Source: Dehalococcoidia bacterium (lineage in GTDB: Bacteria > Chloroflexota > Dehalococcoidia > Lucifugimonadales > JAGWBF01). Taken from it: a stretch of 64,000 bases of DNA. The stretch covers positions 124,001 through 188,000 of the forward strand of contig JAGWBJ010000001.1 of assembly GCA_021295955.1 (NCBI GenBank). The letters are read 5' to 3'. The notes under the pieces are model-generated. The model was not told the origin of the DNA and made no database searches. It saw only the letters and a program-made list of their open reading frames with translations. Positions 41,774 through 50,065 of the stretch are shown here, one piece after another. Every line of letters begins with the position of its first letter. Position 1 is the first letter of the stretch. The translations under genes and the position numbers were made by a program.

Positions 41774-43216
41774 TTGGCGGAGATCAAGACAGACCAGTTC
41801 CCCCAGGCCTCTCTTCGGGCTATCGCCGACCCCGGGCTTCAGGCCGCCCTGGAGAGGGCCGGCGGCGGTTTCAACACGGCGCGCCTGGAGGCCATCGACG
41901 AGATGGGGTCCGCCCGCTGGGAGGAGATGCGGGAGCAGGCCCGGGAGATCAAACGCCACACCCTCGACAATCTGGACTACTACCTGGACCTGCTCACCGA
42001 CCGCATCACCCGCAACGGCGGCAGCGTTCACTTCGCCCGGGACGCCAAGGAGGCCAACTCCGTGGTGACGGAGCTGGCGCTCTCCCGCGGCGTCAAGCTG
42101 GCCACCAAGAGCAAGTCCATGGTCTCGGAGGAGATCGGCCTGAACGACGCCCTGGCGGAGGTGGGAGTCGAGGCGGTGGAGACGGACCTGGGCGAGTACA
42201 TAATCCAGCTCGCCGAGGAAACGCCCTTTCACATCGTCGCGCCGGCCATGCACAAGACCCGCCGGCAGGTCTCGGACCTGTTCAGCGACAAGATCGGCAC
42301 TCCCAGCATGGAAGCGATAGAGGACATGACCGAGGCCGCCCGCAACGCCCTGAGATCCAGGTTTCTCCAGGCGGACATGGGCATCACCGGCGCCAACTTC
42401 CTGGTGGCGGAAACGGGCACCTTGGTCATCGTCACCAACGAGGGCAACGGCCGGTTCTGCACCTCGGCCCCCCCGGTCCACGTGGCCATCACCGGCATGG
42501 AGAAGGTGATTCCGACCCTGGAGGACCTGGCCCTCTTCCTGCGGCTCCTTCCCCGGTCCGCCACGGGCCAGCGGCTCACCAGCTACGTCAGCATGGTGTC
42601 GGGACCGAGACGCCCGGAAGACCCCGACGGGCCCGAAGAGTTCCACCTCGTGGTGGTGGACAACGGCCGGTCCCGGCTATTGGCAGACCCCGAGCTCCGC
42701 GAGGCCCTCTACTGCATCCGGTGCGGAGCGTGCCTCAACATCTGCCCCGTGTACCGCAAGGTGGGCGGCCACGCCTACGGCTGGGTCTATCCGGGGCCCA
42801 TCGGGGCGGTGGTCTCTCCCGTCCTCGTCGGCCTCCCCCAGGCCCGCGACCTGCCCAACGCCTCGAGCCTGTGCGGCGCATGCCGGGACGTGTGCCCGAT
42901 CAAGATCAACATTCCCCATATGCTGCTGGCCCTGCGCAACCGGTTGGCCGAGTCCGAATCGCCGGAGGAGCGCCACACGAACCTATTCGAGAGGCTCTCC
43001 GCCTGGGGGTACGGGGCCCTGATGAGCAGCCCCAGGCTCCTGTCGGCGGTCCGAGGCCTCGGCCGCGTCCTTCAGACGCCGCTGGTAAAGGCAGGGATGA
43101 TCCGCAAGGCGCCCTTCCCTCCCCTGTCCAAGTGGACCCGCCAACGGGACCTGCCGCCGCTGGCGCCCAAGGCCTTCCGCAAGATATGGGAGGAAGACCT
43201 CTCCCGGGGCCCGTGA
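41774..43216 (+). CDS. lutB: Lactate utilization protein B (Fe-S ferredoxin-like subunit)
   Basis: 480 residues from the TTG at 41774, which has GGGAG upstream. The N-terminal LUD domain includes HFARDAKEANSVVTELA, KSKSMVSEEIGLN and GITGANFLVAETGTLVI. The C-terminal part carries two cluster motifs: CIRCGACLNICPVY and CGACRDVCPIKI. Electron-transfer subunit of the Lut complex. A longer upstream frame overlaps lutA and is discarded. Confidence 0.94.
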   Translation: MAEIKTDQFPQASLRAIADPGLQAALERAGGGFNTARLEAIDEMGSARWEEMREQAREIKRHTLDNLDYYLDLLTDRITRNGGSVHFARDAKEANSVVTELALSRGVKLATKSKSMVSEEIGLNDALAEVGVEAVETDLGEYIIQLAEETPFHIVAPAMHKTRRQVSDLFSDKIGTPSMEAIEDMTEAARNALRSRFLQADMGITGANFLVAETGTLVIVTNEGNGRFCTSAPPVHVAITGMEKVIPTLEDLALFLRLLPRSATGQRLTSYVSMVSGPRRPEDPDGPEEFHLVVVDNGRSRLLADPELREALYCIRCGACLNICPVYRKVGGHAYGWVYPGPIGAVVSPVLVGLPQARDLPNASSLCGACRDVCPIKINIPHMLLALRNRLAESESPEERHTNLFERLSAWGYGALMSSPRLLSAVRGLGRVLQTPLVKAGMIRKAPFPPLSKWTRQRDLPPLAPKAFRKIWEEDLSRGP

Positions 43217-43279
43217 GCCCCGTTCGTGTGAAGGACCTTCACACCCTGCGCATTATCCGGAGGACGAAAGCCGGGACCA

Positions 43280-44005
43280 TTGGAAAGAGACGAGTTCATA
43301 CGGGGCGTCAGCAGGGCCCTGGGCCGGGAACGGGTCCGCCCTCCCGAGGACGGGCCACGTCCTGGCATGCGGCCCGACGAGGTCTCGGCACGGGCAGCCG
43401 GCATATGGGCGAGACTGGCCGGCTGCACGGACGGCCTAACGGATAGGCTGTCCCAGGTGGCCGGAGCGCGGGGATGGCAGGTACGACGGGTCGAGGGCTC
43501 CGAGGGCGCCGTCGATTGCATCCGAGAGTTGGCCCTGTCATCGGGGGCTTCCCACGTGGTCCGCACCGATCAGGAGGTCTTCGCCACGGTGGCCGTCGAC
43601 GGCGTCCTGGACGGCATGGGCGTCGGCGTCACCGTCATGACTCGAGGGTCTCGGCTCTCCGCCGACGAGCAGCGTGCCATTGCGGCCGAGGCTGGAATGG
43701 GGATCACGGGCGCGGACTACGCAATCGCCGAGACGGGCTCGGTGGTCCTGCTGGCTCGCCCCGATACCAGCCGGCTCGTGTCCCTGGCGCCGCCCGTCCA
43801 CGTGGCCATCGTGTTCCCCGGCCAGCTCATCGAGACCCTGGACGACCTTCTGGTCCTGCGGAGGGCCGCCTACTACGAGGGCGGAATGGACATGGACCGG
43901 TACTTGAACCTGATCACGGGCCCCAGCAGGACGGCCGACATCGAGCAGAAGCTGGTCGTCGGGGTCCACGGACCCAAGGAAGCCCACCTGGTCCTGGTGG
44001 AGTGA
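43280..44005 (+). CDS. lutC: Lactate utilization protein C (LUD domain)
   Basis: 241 residues, TTG start. LUD/YkgG-type domain: ITGADYAIAETGSVVLLA, LVSLAPPVHVAIVFPGQLIETLDDLL and ITGPSRTADIEQKLVVGVHGP. The N-terminus (MERDEFIRGVSRALGR) is typical of LutC. Third component of the lactate oxidation complex. The MNT gene follows after 10 bases. Confidence 0.92.
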   Translation: MERDEFIRGVSRALGRERVRPPEDGPRPGMRPDEVSARAAGIWARLAGCTDGLTDRLSQVAGARGWQVRRVEGSEGAVDCIRELALSSGASHVVRTDQEVFATVAVDGVLDGMGVGVTVMTRGSRLSADEQRAIAAEAGMGITGADYAIAETGSVVLLARPDTSRLVSLAPPVHVAIVFPGQLIETLDDLLVLRRAAYYEGGMDMDRYLNLITGPSRTADIEQKLVVGVHGPKEAHLVLVE

Positions 44006-44015
44006 GAGGAGGAGC

Positions 44016-44357
44016 ATGCCCGTCAGGATAGGGTTCAGCAGGTTCCGGCGACAGTCGCTGGACGTCGAGCTGGAGCGGATCACCCAGATGCTGCCCCAGC
44101 TCGGGGTGGACAAGGCGTTCCTCATCGGAGAGCTGGCGACGGACGACGTGGGCCCTCAGACTACCCTGGACATAGTCATGGTCCTGGACCTGCCGGGCAA
44201 CTTCACCCGCCGCAGCGACTTCTTCACCAGCCATCTGGGGCCGATGGTGGGCTCCAACTTCCTGGTATACACTCCCGAGGAGTTCGAGACCCTGAGGGAG
44301 ACCAACGCCTTCCTCCGGTCCGCCCTGCAGAAAGGACGGTTGATCCATGAGTCGTGA
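44016..44357 (+). CDS. MNT-type nucleotidyltransferase-like protein with degenerate active site
   Basis: 113 residues. The fold pattern matches minimal nucleotidyltransferases, but the usual GSxxxG...SDID block is altered to [16 protein letters not shown]: the Ser of GS and the first Asp are absent. The segment [13 protein letters not shown] matches the C-terminal part of this family. It overlaps the HEPN gene by 11 bases, the classic MNT/HEPN pairing. With the catalytic residues changed it may act only as a binding partner. Confidence 0.75.
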   Translation: MPVRIGFSRFRRQSLDVELERITQMLPQLGVDKAFLIGELATDDVGPQTTLDIVMVLDLPGNFTRRSDFFTSHLGPMVGSNFLVYTPEEFETLRETNAFLRSALQKGRLIHES

Positions 44358-44754
44358 TCCCAAGTCGGAGGGCGCTCGCTGGATGCGGCAGGCGGAGCAA
44401 GACCTGGAGGACGCGCGGTTTCTTCAGGAGGGCAACCGACACAACCTGGCCTGCTTCATGGGGCACCAGGCCGGCGAGAAGGCGGTCAAAGCGTACCTGT
44501 ACCACCAGGGGGCCGAAGACGTGTGGGGCCACTCTCTGGCCGACCTTTGCGAGGACGCCAAGCTGCTGAACATGATGTTCGACGTCATCAAGTCCATGGC
44601 CATCCTGCTGGACAAGTACCACGACCTGACCAGGTATCCCCACCTGCTGCCCGGAGGCATCCCCTCCGAGGCTTACGACGCCGAGGACGGCGAGCGGGCC
44701 GTCTACCTGGCCCAGGAGGTGATCTCCTTCGTCAAGGTCCAGATGGTAGAGTAG
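44347..44754 (+). CDS. HEPN-domain protein
   Basis: 135 residues, helical. [35 protein letters not shown] and [10 protein letters not shown] are HEPN-domain hallmarks, and the C-terminal [16 protein letters not shown]...LAQEVISFV is the usual ending. No clear R-x4-6-H RNase motif is visible. Paired with the MNT-like gene upstream; in other systems such pairs are toxin-antitoxin modules or nucleotide-linked regulators. Confidence 0.85.
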   Translation: MSRDPKSEGARWMRQAEQDLEDARFLQEGNRHNLACFMGHQAGEKAVKAYLYHQGAEDVWGHSLADLCEDAKLLNMMFDVIKSMAILLDKYHDLTRYPHLLPGGIPSEAYDAEDGERAVYLAQEVISFVKVQMVE

Positions 44755-44769
44755 GGCGCCGCTCCGGAC

Positions 44770-45969
44770 CTAAGCGGCGCCCCCGGTGCGGAGACCTGAC
44801 CCCGCCAGCAGAAGACGCATGGTGCGCTCCGTGGCCTCGGCGAGGAGGTCCCGGGAGCGGGTCAGGCTCTCCTCGAAGCTCATGGGCCGGTTCAGGATGG
44901 GCACCACGGCGTCGATGCCGTGCCGGTACAGCTCCTCATACCCCCTGCCCAGGCTGCCGGCGACCAGCACCACCGTCTCGACTCCCGAGGCCTTGGCCAC
45001 CCTGGCCACTCCGACCGGGGCCTTGTCGTAGGCGGTGGAGCCGTCGGCCCTCCCCTCTCCGGTGATGACCAGGTCCGCTCCCTTCATGAACCCGCTCAGG
45101 CCCAACACCCTGCAGACCAGGTCCACCCCCGACTCCACCCGGGCGTTGGCGAAGGCGATTAGGCCAGCCCCAAGGCCTCCCGCGGCCCCCGCCCTTGGCA
45201 CGCCTTTCACGTCGATGCCCAGGCTTCGCTCCACCACCCGGCTGAACCTCTCCAACGCGGCGTCCAGCGAGTCCACCGTTCGGCGTGAGGCGCCCTTCTG
45301 CGGCCCGTACACCGCCGAGGCCCCGGTGGGCCCGCACAGGGGGTTCACCACGTCCGTTGCCGCCGTGATGGTCACCCCCATGAGCCCCATTCGGAGGCCC
45401 GACATGTCGATCCGTGAGAGCCTGACCAGAGAGGCGCCGCCGAAGGGCAGGTCCCGGCCGTTGGAGTCCAGGAACCTCACGCCCAGGGCCTGGGCCATGC
45501 CCACGCCGCCGTCGTTGGTGGCGCTTCCCCCCAGGCCCACGATGATCTTGTCGTATCCCCTGTCGATGGCCTCTCCTATCAGCTCACCCGTCCCGTAGGT
45601 CGTCGTGAGCCTGGGGTCGCGGCGCCTGGGAGGGACCAGGGCCAGGCCCGAGGCCCGGGCCATCTCGATGACGGCGGTCTTCGGTCCATTCCGGGCCGGA
45701 CAGGGTGCCGGCGACTCCAGACCCTGCCCCATAGCCCCCCACTGGGCGTCGATAGGCTCGCCCAGGGGGCCGGTGACCCTCGCGGTGAACATCCGGCCGC
45801 CGGTGCAGGTCACCAGCGCGTCCAAGGTGCCGTCCCCGCCGTCGGCCACGGGTACCTTGACCGTCTCCGCGCCGGGAAGGGCAGCCAGGACACCGCGTTC
45901 GATGGCGGCGGCGGCTTCCAGTCCGGAGAGGCCGCCCTTGAACGCCTGGGGCGCTATCACGACCTTCAC
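44770..45969 (-). CDS. glxK: Glycerate kinase (GlxK family)
   Basis: 399 residues from GTG 45969: MKVVIAPQAFKGGLSGLEAA is the family N-terminus. VPVADGGDGTLDAL, GLGGSATNDGGVGMAQALG, AGAAGGLGAGLIAF and ITGEGRADGSTAYDKAPVGVA are all diagnostic of the GckA/GlxK-type 2-glycerate kinase. It phosphorylates D-glycerate to 2-phosphoglycerate. An insertion near residue 100 (ESPAPCPARNGPK) is unusual. The start lies only a few bases after a perfect TATAAT, so the mRNA may be leaderless. Divergent from the M20 pair. Confidence 0.93.
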   Translation of the reverse strand: MKVVIAPQAFKGGLSGLEAAAAIERGVLAALPGAETVKVPVADGGDGTLDALVTCTGGRMFTARVTGPLGEPIDAQWGAMGQGLESPAPCPARNGPKTAVIEMARASGLALVPPRRRDPRLTTTYGTGELIGEAIDRGYDKIIVGLGGSATNDGGVGMAQALGVRFLDSNGRDLPFGGASLVRLSRIDMSGLRMGLMGVTITAATDVVNPLCGPTGASAVYGPQKGASRRTVDSLDAALERFSRVVERSLGIDVKGVPRAGAAGGLGAGLIAFANARVESGVDLVCRVLGLSGFMKGADLVITGEGRADGSTAYDKAPVGVARVAKASGVETVVLVAGSLGRGYEELYRHGIDAVVPILNRPMSFEESLTRSRDLLAEATERTMRLLLAGSGLRTGGAA

Positions 45970-45979
45970 AACGGAGCGT

Positions 45980-45985
45980 ATTATA
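45980..45985 (-). promoter_or_regulatory. -10 element of the glycerate kinase promoter
   Basis: Perfect TATAAT on the minus strand. Transcription would start near 45973, about four bases before the GTG at 45969, implying a nearly leaderless mRNA. No clear -35. Confidence 0.5.
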
Positions 45986-46005
45986 CACCCGAGGGCCGGG
46001 TGTAT
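45983..46005. promoter_or_regulatory. Perfect palindrome between divergent promoters, operator candidate
   Basis: Inverted repeat ATACACCCG / CGGGTGTAT, nine perfect base pairs around AGGGC. It overlaps the glycerate kinase -10 and lies 20 bases before the -10 of the M20 genes, a good position for one regulator controlling both units. Confidence 0.6.
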
Positions 46006-46022
46006 TCTTTTGACCGGGCCTC

Positions 46023-46031
46023 TGCTAAAAT
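46023..46031 (+). promoter_or_regulatory. Extended -10 element of the M20 amidohydrolase pair
   Basis: TGCTAAAAT, an extended -10, 53 bases before the ATG at 46084. A TTGACC at 46010-46015 is too close to act as a -35. Confidence 0.4.
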
Positions 46032-46083
46032 GCGGCCAGCGTCCGAGGCAAGCGCCGCGCGGCCGCAGTCCCGGGAGGTGGAG

Positions 46084-47421
46084 ATGCCCTCCGTCGAAGA
46101 GATCAAGGCCAACGCGTTCAGGGAGATCGATTCCAGGGCCGGCGAGATCATCGGGGTCTCCAAGAGCATCCTGGACAACCCGGAACCGGGCTTCCGCGAG
46201 GTAAAGACCTCGGCCCTGGTGGCAGCCACCCTGAAGGAGATGGGGGTCCCCATCAGGGAGAACATCGCCCTCACCGGCATCAAGGGTGAGCTGCGGGGAG
46301 GGGGAAACGGCCCGTCGGTGGCGGTCATGGGCGAGCTGGACTCGTTGATCGTCAAGGAGCATCCTCACGCCGACAGCGGCACCGGCGCGGCCCACGCCTG
46401 CGGCCACCACGCCCAGATCGGCATGATGCTGGGGGCCGCAATGGGCCTGCTGGCCTCGGACGTGCTGCCTTCCCTGAGCGGCCGCGTGGTGCTCATCGCA
46501 GTGCCCGCGGAAGAGTACATAGAGATCGAGTACCGCGACGAGCTGAGGCGGCAGGGCAAGATCGAGTTCCTCGGCGGAAAGCCCGAGTTCATACGGCTCG
46601 GACAACTTGACGACGTGGACATCGCCATGATGTGCCACACCACCAGCAACCCGGAAGAGGGCCAGCTCTGCATCAGCGGCACCAACAACGGCATCGTCGC
46701 CAAGAGAATACAGTTCCTGGGCCGCGGCTCCCACGCCGGCGGCGCCCCTCACCTGGGAATCAACGCGCTCAACGCGGCTTCCCTGGCCCTGATGGCCATC
46801 CACGCCAACCGGGAGACATTCCGCGACGAGGACACCATCCGGGTTCACCCCATCATCACCAAGGGCGGCGAGGCCGTCAGCGCCGTGCCCGCCGACGTCC
46901 GGATGGAGACCTTCGTCCGCGGGAAGACCCTGGACGCCGTATTGGAGGCGAACCGTAAGGTGGACCGGGCCCTGAAGGCCGGGGCCATGGCCATCGGCGG
47001 AAAGGTGAACATCCAGACGATACCCGGCTACCTGCCCCTGCGCCAGAACGGGGCGCTGGCCGACGTGTTTCGCGCCAACGCGGTATCCATCGTGGGAGAG
47101 GACAACGTGGGGCGGGTGGAGCACCGCACCGGCTCCACCGACATGGGAGACGTGAGCCACCTGATGCCCGTCATCCACCCCTACGTGGGAGGGGCGACCG
47201 GCCTGGGGCACGGCGCCGACTACGTGGTCCAGGACTACGGCATCGCGGTCGTGGCCGCCGCCAAGGCCCTGGCCTCCACCGTGGTCGACCTCCTGGCCGA
47301 CGGCGCCGCCCTTGGCGGAAAGATCGCCTCGCAGCACAACGCGGCCATGAGCACAAAGGAGTACCTCAACTTCATGCGGGGCCTGGCCAAGGAACAGCTC
47401 TTCGACTACACGGAGGCCTAG
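46084..47421 (+). CDS. M20-family amidohydrolase/peptidase, copy 1
   Basis: 445 residues from ATG 46084, which has GGGAGGTGG upstream. Metal-binding residues are visible in GTGAAHACGHHAQIG (His and Asp/Glu ligands) and in VPAEEYIEIE. The dimerisation-domain segment GRGSHAGGAPHLGINAL is typical of the M20D carboxypeptidase/aminoacylase subfamily, which includes AbgB-like enzymes. Cytosolic amide hydrolase with two metal ions. Tandem with a close paralogue. Confidence 0.9.
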   Translation: MPSVEEIKANAFREIDSRAGEIIGVSKSILDNPEPGFREVKTSALVAATLKEMGVPIRENIALTGIKGELRGGGNGPSVAVMGELDSLIVKEHPHADSGTGAAHACGHHAQIGMMLGAAMGLLASDVLPSLSGRVVLIAVPAEEYIEIEYRDELRRQGKIEFLGGKPEFIRLGQLDDVDIAMMCHTTSNPEEGQLCISGTNNGIVAKRIQFLGRGSHAGGAPHLGINALNAASLALMAIHANRETFRDEDTIRVHPIITKGGEAVSAVPADVRMETFVRGKTLDAVLEANRKVDRALKAGAMAIGGKVNIQTIPGYLPLRQNGALADVFRANAVSIVGEDNVGRVEHRTGSTDMGDVSHLMPVIHPYVGGATGLGHGADYVVQDYGIAVVAAAKALASTVVDLLADGAALGGKIASQHNAAMSTKEYLNFMRGLAKEQLFDYTEA

Positions 47422-47449
47422 CCGCCCGGCGAAAGCCCGGCCTGAGACG

Positions 47450-48799
47450 ATGACCGACATAGGGGAGCTAAAGCGCAAGGCCTGCGCCGCCATCGATGCC
47501 CGAAAGCCCGAGATCGTACGGGTGGCCAAGCACATCCTCGAGAACCCGGAGACCGGATTCAACGAGAGGCGCACCGGCGCCGTGGTCACCCACGAGTTCC
47601 AGAAGATGGGCATCCCCTACCGGGGCAAGCTGGCCAGGACCGGCATCAAGGGCCGAATAGAAGGCGGCGCCGGACCGGGCCCCACCGTGGGCATCCTGGG
47701 TGAGCTGGACTCGCTCCTCGCCTTCGAGCACCCCTTCGCCGACCCGGACACCGGGGCGGCCCACGCCTGCGGCCACCACGCCCAGATCGGCATGATGCTG
47801 GGGGCCGCCATGGGCCTGCTCTCCCCCGACGTGCTGGGCGAGCTTTCCGGCGCCATAGTTCCCTTCGCCGTCCCCGCCGAGGAGTTCGTCGAGGTGGAGC
47901 GCCGGCTGGCCCTCAGAGAGAACGGCGACATCGAGTTCCTGGGCGGCAAGCAGGAGCTCATCCGCCTGGGGGAGTTCGACGACATCGACATGGCCATGAT
48001 GTGCCACACGGCCAGCGACATGGGCGCGCGGCGCTTCTCCATCGGGGGCACCAGCAACGGACACATGGTGAAGTTCGTAGAGTACACGGGCAGGGGCGCC
48101 CACGCCGGTTCCGCCCCCCACCTGGGAATCAACGCGCTGAACGCCGCCAACATCGCCATGGCGGCCATCCACGCCAACCGGGAGACCTTCCGCGAGCAGG
48201 AGACGGCGCGGGTCCACGGCATGGTCAACCGGGGCGGCGACGTGGTCAACGCCGTACCTGCCGACGTCCGGCTGGAGTGGAGAGTACGCTCGTCCACCCC
48301 CGAAGCCCTGGTGAGGAACAACGCCCGGGTGGACCGCTGCTTCAAGGCCGGGGCCCTGGCCGTGGGGGCCAAGGTCCGCATCACCACGATACCGGGCTAC
48401 TTCCCCCTACGCCACGACCCGACCCTGCGGGACCTCTTCAGGTCCAACGCCCAGGAGGTGGTGGGCCGGGACAGGGTCCTGGTCATATCCACGTCCCGGA
48501 ACCGCGGAGGCTCCACCGACATGGGGGACCTGAGCCAGATAATGCCCATATGCCATCCCTGGACAGCGGGGGCTGCCGGCCCGGGACACAGCAAGGACTA
48601 CCTCATCCGAGACTACGACCAGGCGGTGATCAACCCGGCGAAGATCATGGCCATGGTGGTCATAGACCTGCTGGCCGAGGACGCCCTGGGCGCCAGGAAG
48701 GTGCTCTCCGAGTCCCGCCCGAGCATGACCAAGGACCAGTACATATCCTTCCAGAGGCAAAGGGCCGCGGTGGTGGACTTCGACGGCGGGGTGGAGTAG
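47450..48799 (+). CDS. M20-family amidohydrolase/peptidase, copy 2
   Basis: 449 residues, clearly paralogous to the gene 28 bases upstream: shared blocks include GTGAAHACGHHAQIG after GELDSL and GRGAHAGSAPHLGINAL. Differences in the loop after VPAEEFVEVE and in the C-terminal part suggest a different substrate. Same operon as copy 1. Confidence 0.9.
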   Translation: MTDIGELKRKACAAIDARKPEIVRVAKHILENPETGFNERRTGAVVTHEFQKMGIPYRGKLARTGIKGRIEGGAGPGPTVGILGELDSLLAFEHPFADPDTGAAHACGHHAQIGMMLGAAMGLLSPDVLGELSGAIVPFAVPAEEFVEVERRLALRENGDIEFLGGKQELIRLGEFDDIDMAMMCHTASDMGARRFSIGGTSNGHMVKFVEYTGRGAHAGSAPHLGINALNAANIAMAAIHANRETFREQETARVHGMVNRGGDVVNAVPADVRLEWRVRSSTPEALVRNNARVDRCFKAGALAVGAKVRITTIPGYFPLRHDPTLRDLFRSNAQEVVGRDRVLVISTSRNRGGSTDMGDLSQIMPICHPWTAGAAGPGHSKDYLIRDYDQAVINPAKIMAMVVIDLLAEDALGARKVLSESRPSMTKDQYISFQRQRAAVVDFDGGVE

Positions 48800-48806
48800 A
48801 CGGGGG

Positions 48807-49421
48807 TCACATCCCCATCAGGGTCATGGCGGCCCCGCTGACCAGGGGGACCGCCACGTTGTCGTCGACGCCTAGGGGCAGCAGCTCGACCAGCGCGGCG
48901 ATGGCCGCGCCGGCCACCAGGGCGACACCGAAGGACACGACTCCCCCCGCGGCCAGGACGCCGGCGATGGCCAGGGCCGCTCCGAAGAAGGCCAGACTCC
49001 CCAGGGGTGACTTCCCGAAGACCCTCGGGCCGGAGACCCGGGCTCCCACCAGCGCCGCCGCCGGGTCGCCGACCGCCAGGAAGAATACGGCGGCCACCGC
49101 CACCGGCTTGTCGAACACCAGGAAAGCCACCAGCGCGGAGAGCGCAATATAGGTGGCCCCGGTGAGCCTCCGCTCCTCGGACTCCTTGAGGAGGAACCTG
49201 AAGCGGGACACCAGGTACCGGTTCAGACCTGGGGCCCACAGCCTCAGCCCCTCCACCGCCAGCGCGGCGCCGGACAGCACCGACAGCAGCACCACCATCA
49301 AGGCGCCCGACCCGTAGATACCCACCAGGGGTATGCTACTGCAGGCCCCGGCATGAAAAAACCGCCTCCACACTGGAGGCGGCGGCTCGCCCGGCCCGGG
49401 CCTTAGAGAAGGCCCCGGCAT
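48807..49421 (-). CDS. Polyprenol/phytol kinase-like membrane protein
   Basis: About 204 residues with six predicted helices. GDPAAALVGARVSGPRVFGKSPLG, with an Asp in a glycine/alanine-rich helix and a following basic segment, resembles the SEC59/phytol-kinase family of CTP-dependent lipid kinases. The N-terminal RRFFHAGACSSIPL also fits. The start is uncertain: ATG 49421 or GTG 49373. The N-terminal coding sequence contains a terminator-like hairpin. Function assignment is tentative. Confidence 0.65.
   Translation of the reverse strand: MPGPSLRPGPGEPPPPVWRRFFHAGACSSIPLVGIYGSGALMVVLLSVLSGAALAVEGLRLWAPGLNRYLVSRFRFLLKESEERRLTGATYIALSALVAFLVFDKPVAVAAVFFLAVGDPAAALVGARVSGPRVFGKSPLGSLAFFGAALAIAGVLAAGGVVSFGVALVAGAAIAALVELLPLGVDDNVAVPLVSGAAMTLMGM
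49356..49382 (-). terminator. Predicted intrinsic terminator on the minus strand
   Basis: Nine-pair stem CCGCCTCCA/TGGAGGCGG with a 3-base loop, followed on the minus strand by six T. It would end the lipoprotein transcript (49437-50054). It falls inside the start of the downstream kinase-like frame. Confidence 0.7.
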
Positions 49422-49436
49422 CTCCGGCAGCGGACC

Positions 49437-50054
49437 CTAGTTGGATACATACACCACGTCCCCGGCGCCCCAGCGCAGCTCCTTGAGCTTCGTGCCCTGG
49501 GGGGCCTCGAACACCATCCATCCCGTGACCGAGTGGCCTTGGGGCAGGCCGTTGACACCCCCAACGCTGATGGGGCCCGCCAGGAAGGGTACGAAACGGT
49601 CCTCGGAGGGATGGCCCTCTTCCTCTATCCGTACGTGCGTCCCCATCAGCGAGTCTAGATCGTACATGTCCAGGGGAGCGTACCTCTCTTCTCGCCCGAA
49701 CCCCCGCAGCTCTGCCGCCTCGTCGTCCACCGTCAGCAGGAGCCTGGTCGCCTCGTCGTTGTGGACCTGGATCCGGGCGGCTATCAGCTCGTTTCCGTTA
49801 GCCTGGGGTGTCACAACGTAGTGAACACCGTCGGTGCCCAGGAACCTTATCTCCTGCACCCTTTGCACCAGCTCGATGGTGACGATGAGGGAGTCTCCCT
49901 TGGCCCCCCGGCCAATGGGGAGCGAGCCCGAGTCGGTGCAGGCCATCAGCAACAGCGGGAGTAGCAGCGCCGGCAGCACCAAAAGCGGGGAGCGCGGGAG
50001 AACCCCTCGCACCCGGTCCTGAATCCAATAACCCTTCGACGGCACCGCTGACAA
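49437..50054 (-). CDS. Lipoprotein of unknown function
   Basis: 205 residues with a lipoprotein signal: a basic start, a hydrophobic run LLVLPALLLPLLL and the lipobox LMAC (Cys39). The mature part is beta-rich with a final WMVFEAPQGTKLKELRW segment, similar to DUF4352-type extracytoplasmic immunoglobulin-like domains. Outward-facing, membrane-anchored. The ligand is unknown. An intrinsic terminator follows. Confidence 0.75.
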   Translation of the reverse strand: MSAVPSKGYWIQDRVRGVLPRSPLLVLPALLLPLLLMACTDSGSLPIGRGAKGDSLIVTIELVQRVQEIRFLGTDGVHYVVTPQANGNELIAARIQVHNDEATRLLLTVDDEAAELRGFGREERYAPLDMYDLDSLMGTHVRIEEEGHPSEDRFVPFLAGPISVGGVNGLPQGHSVTGWMVFEAPQGTKLKELRWGAGDVVYVSN

Positions 50055-50065
50055 CTTGCCTCGCC

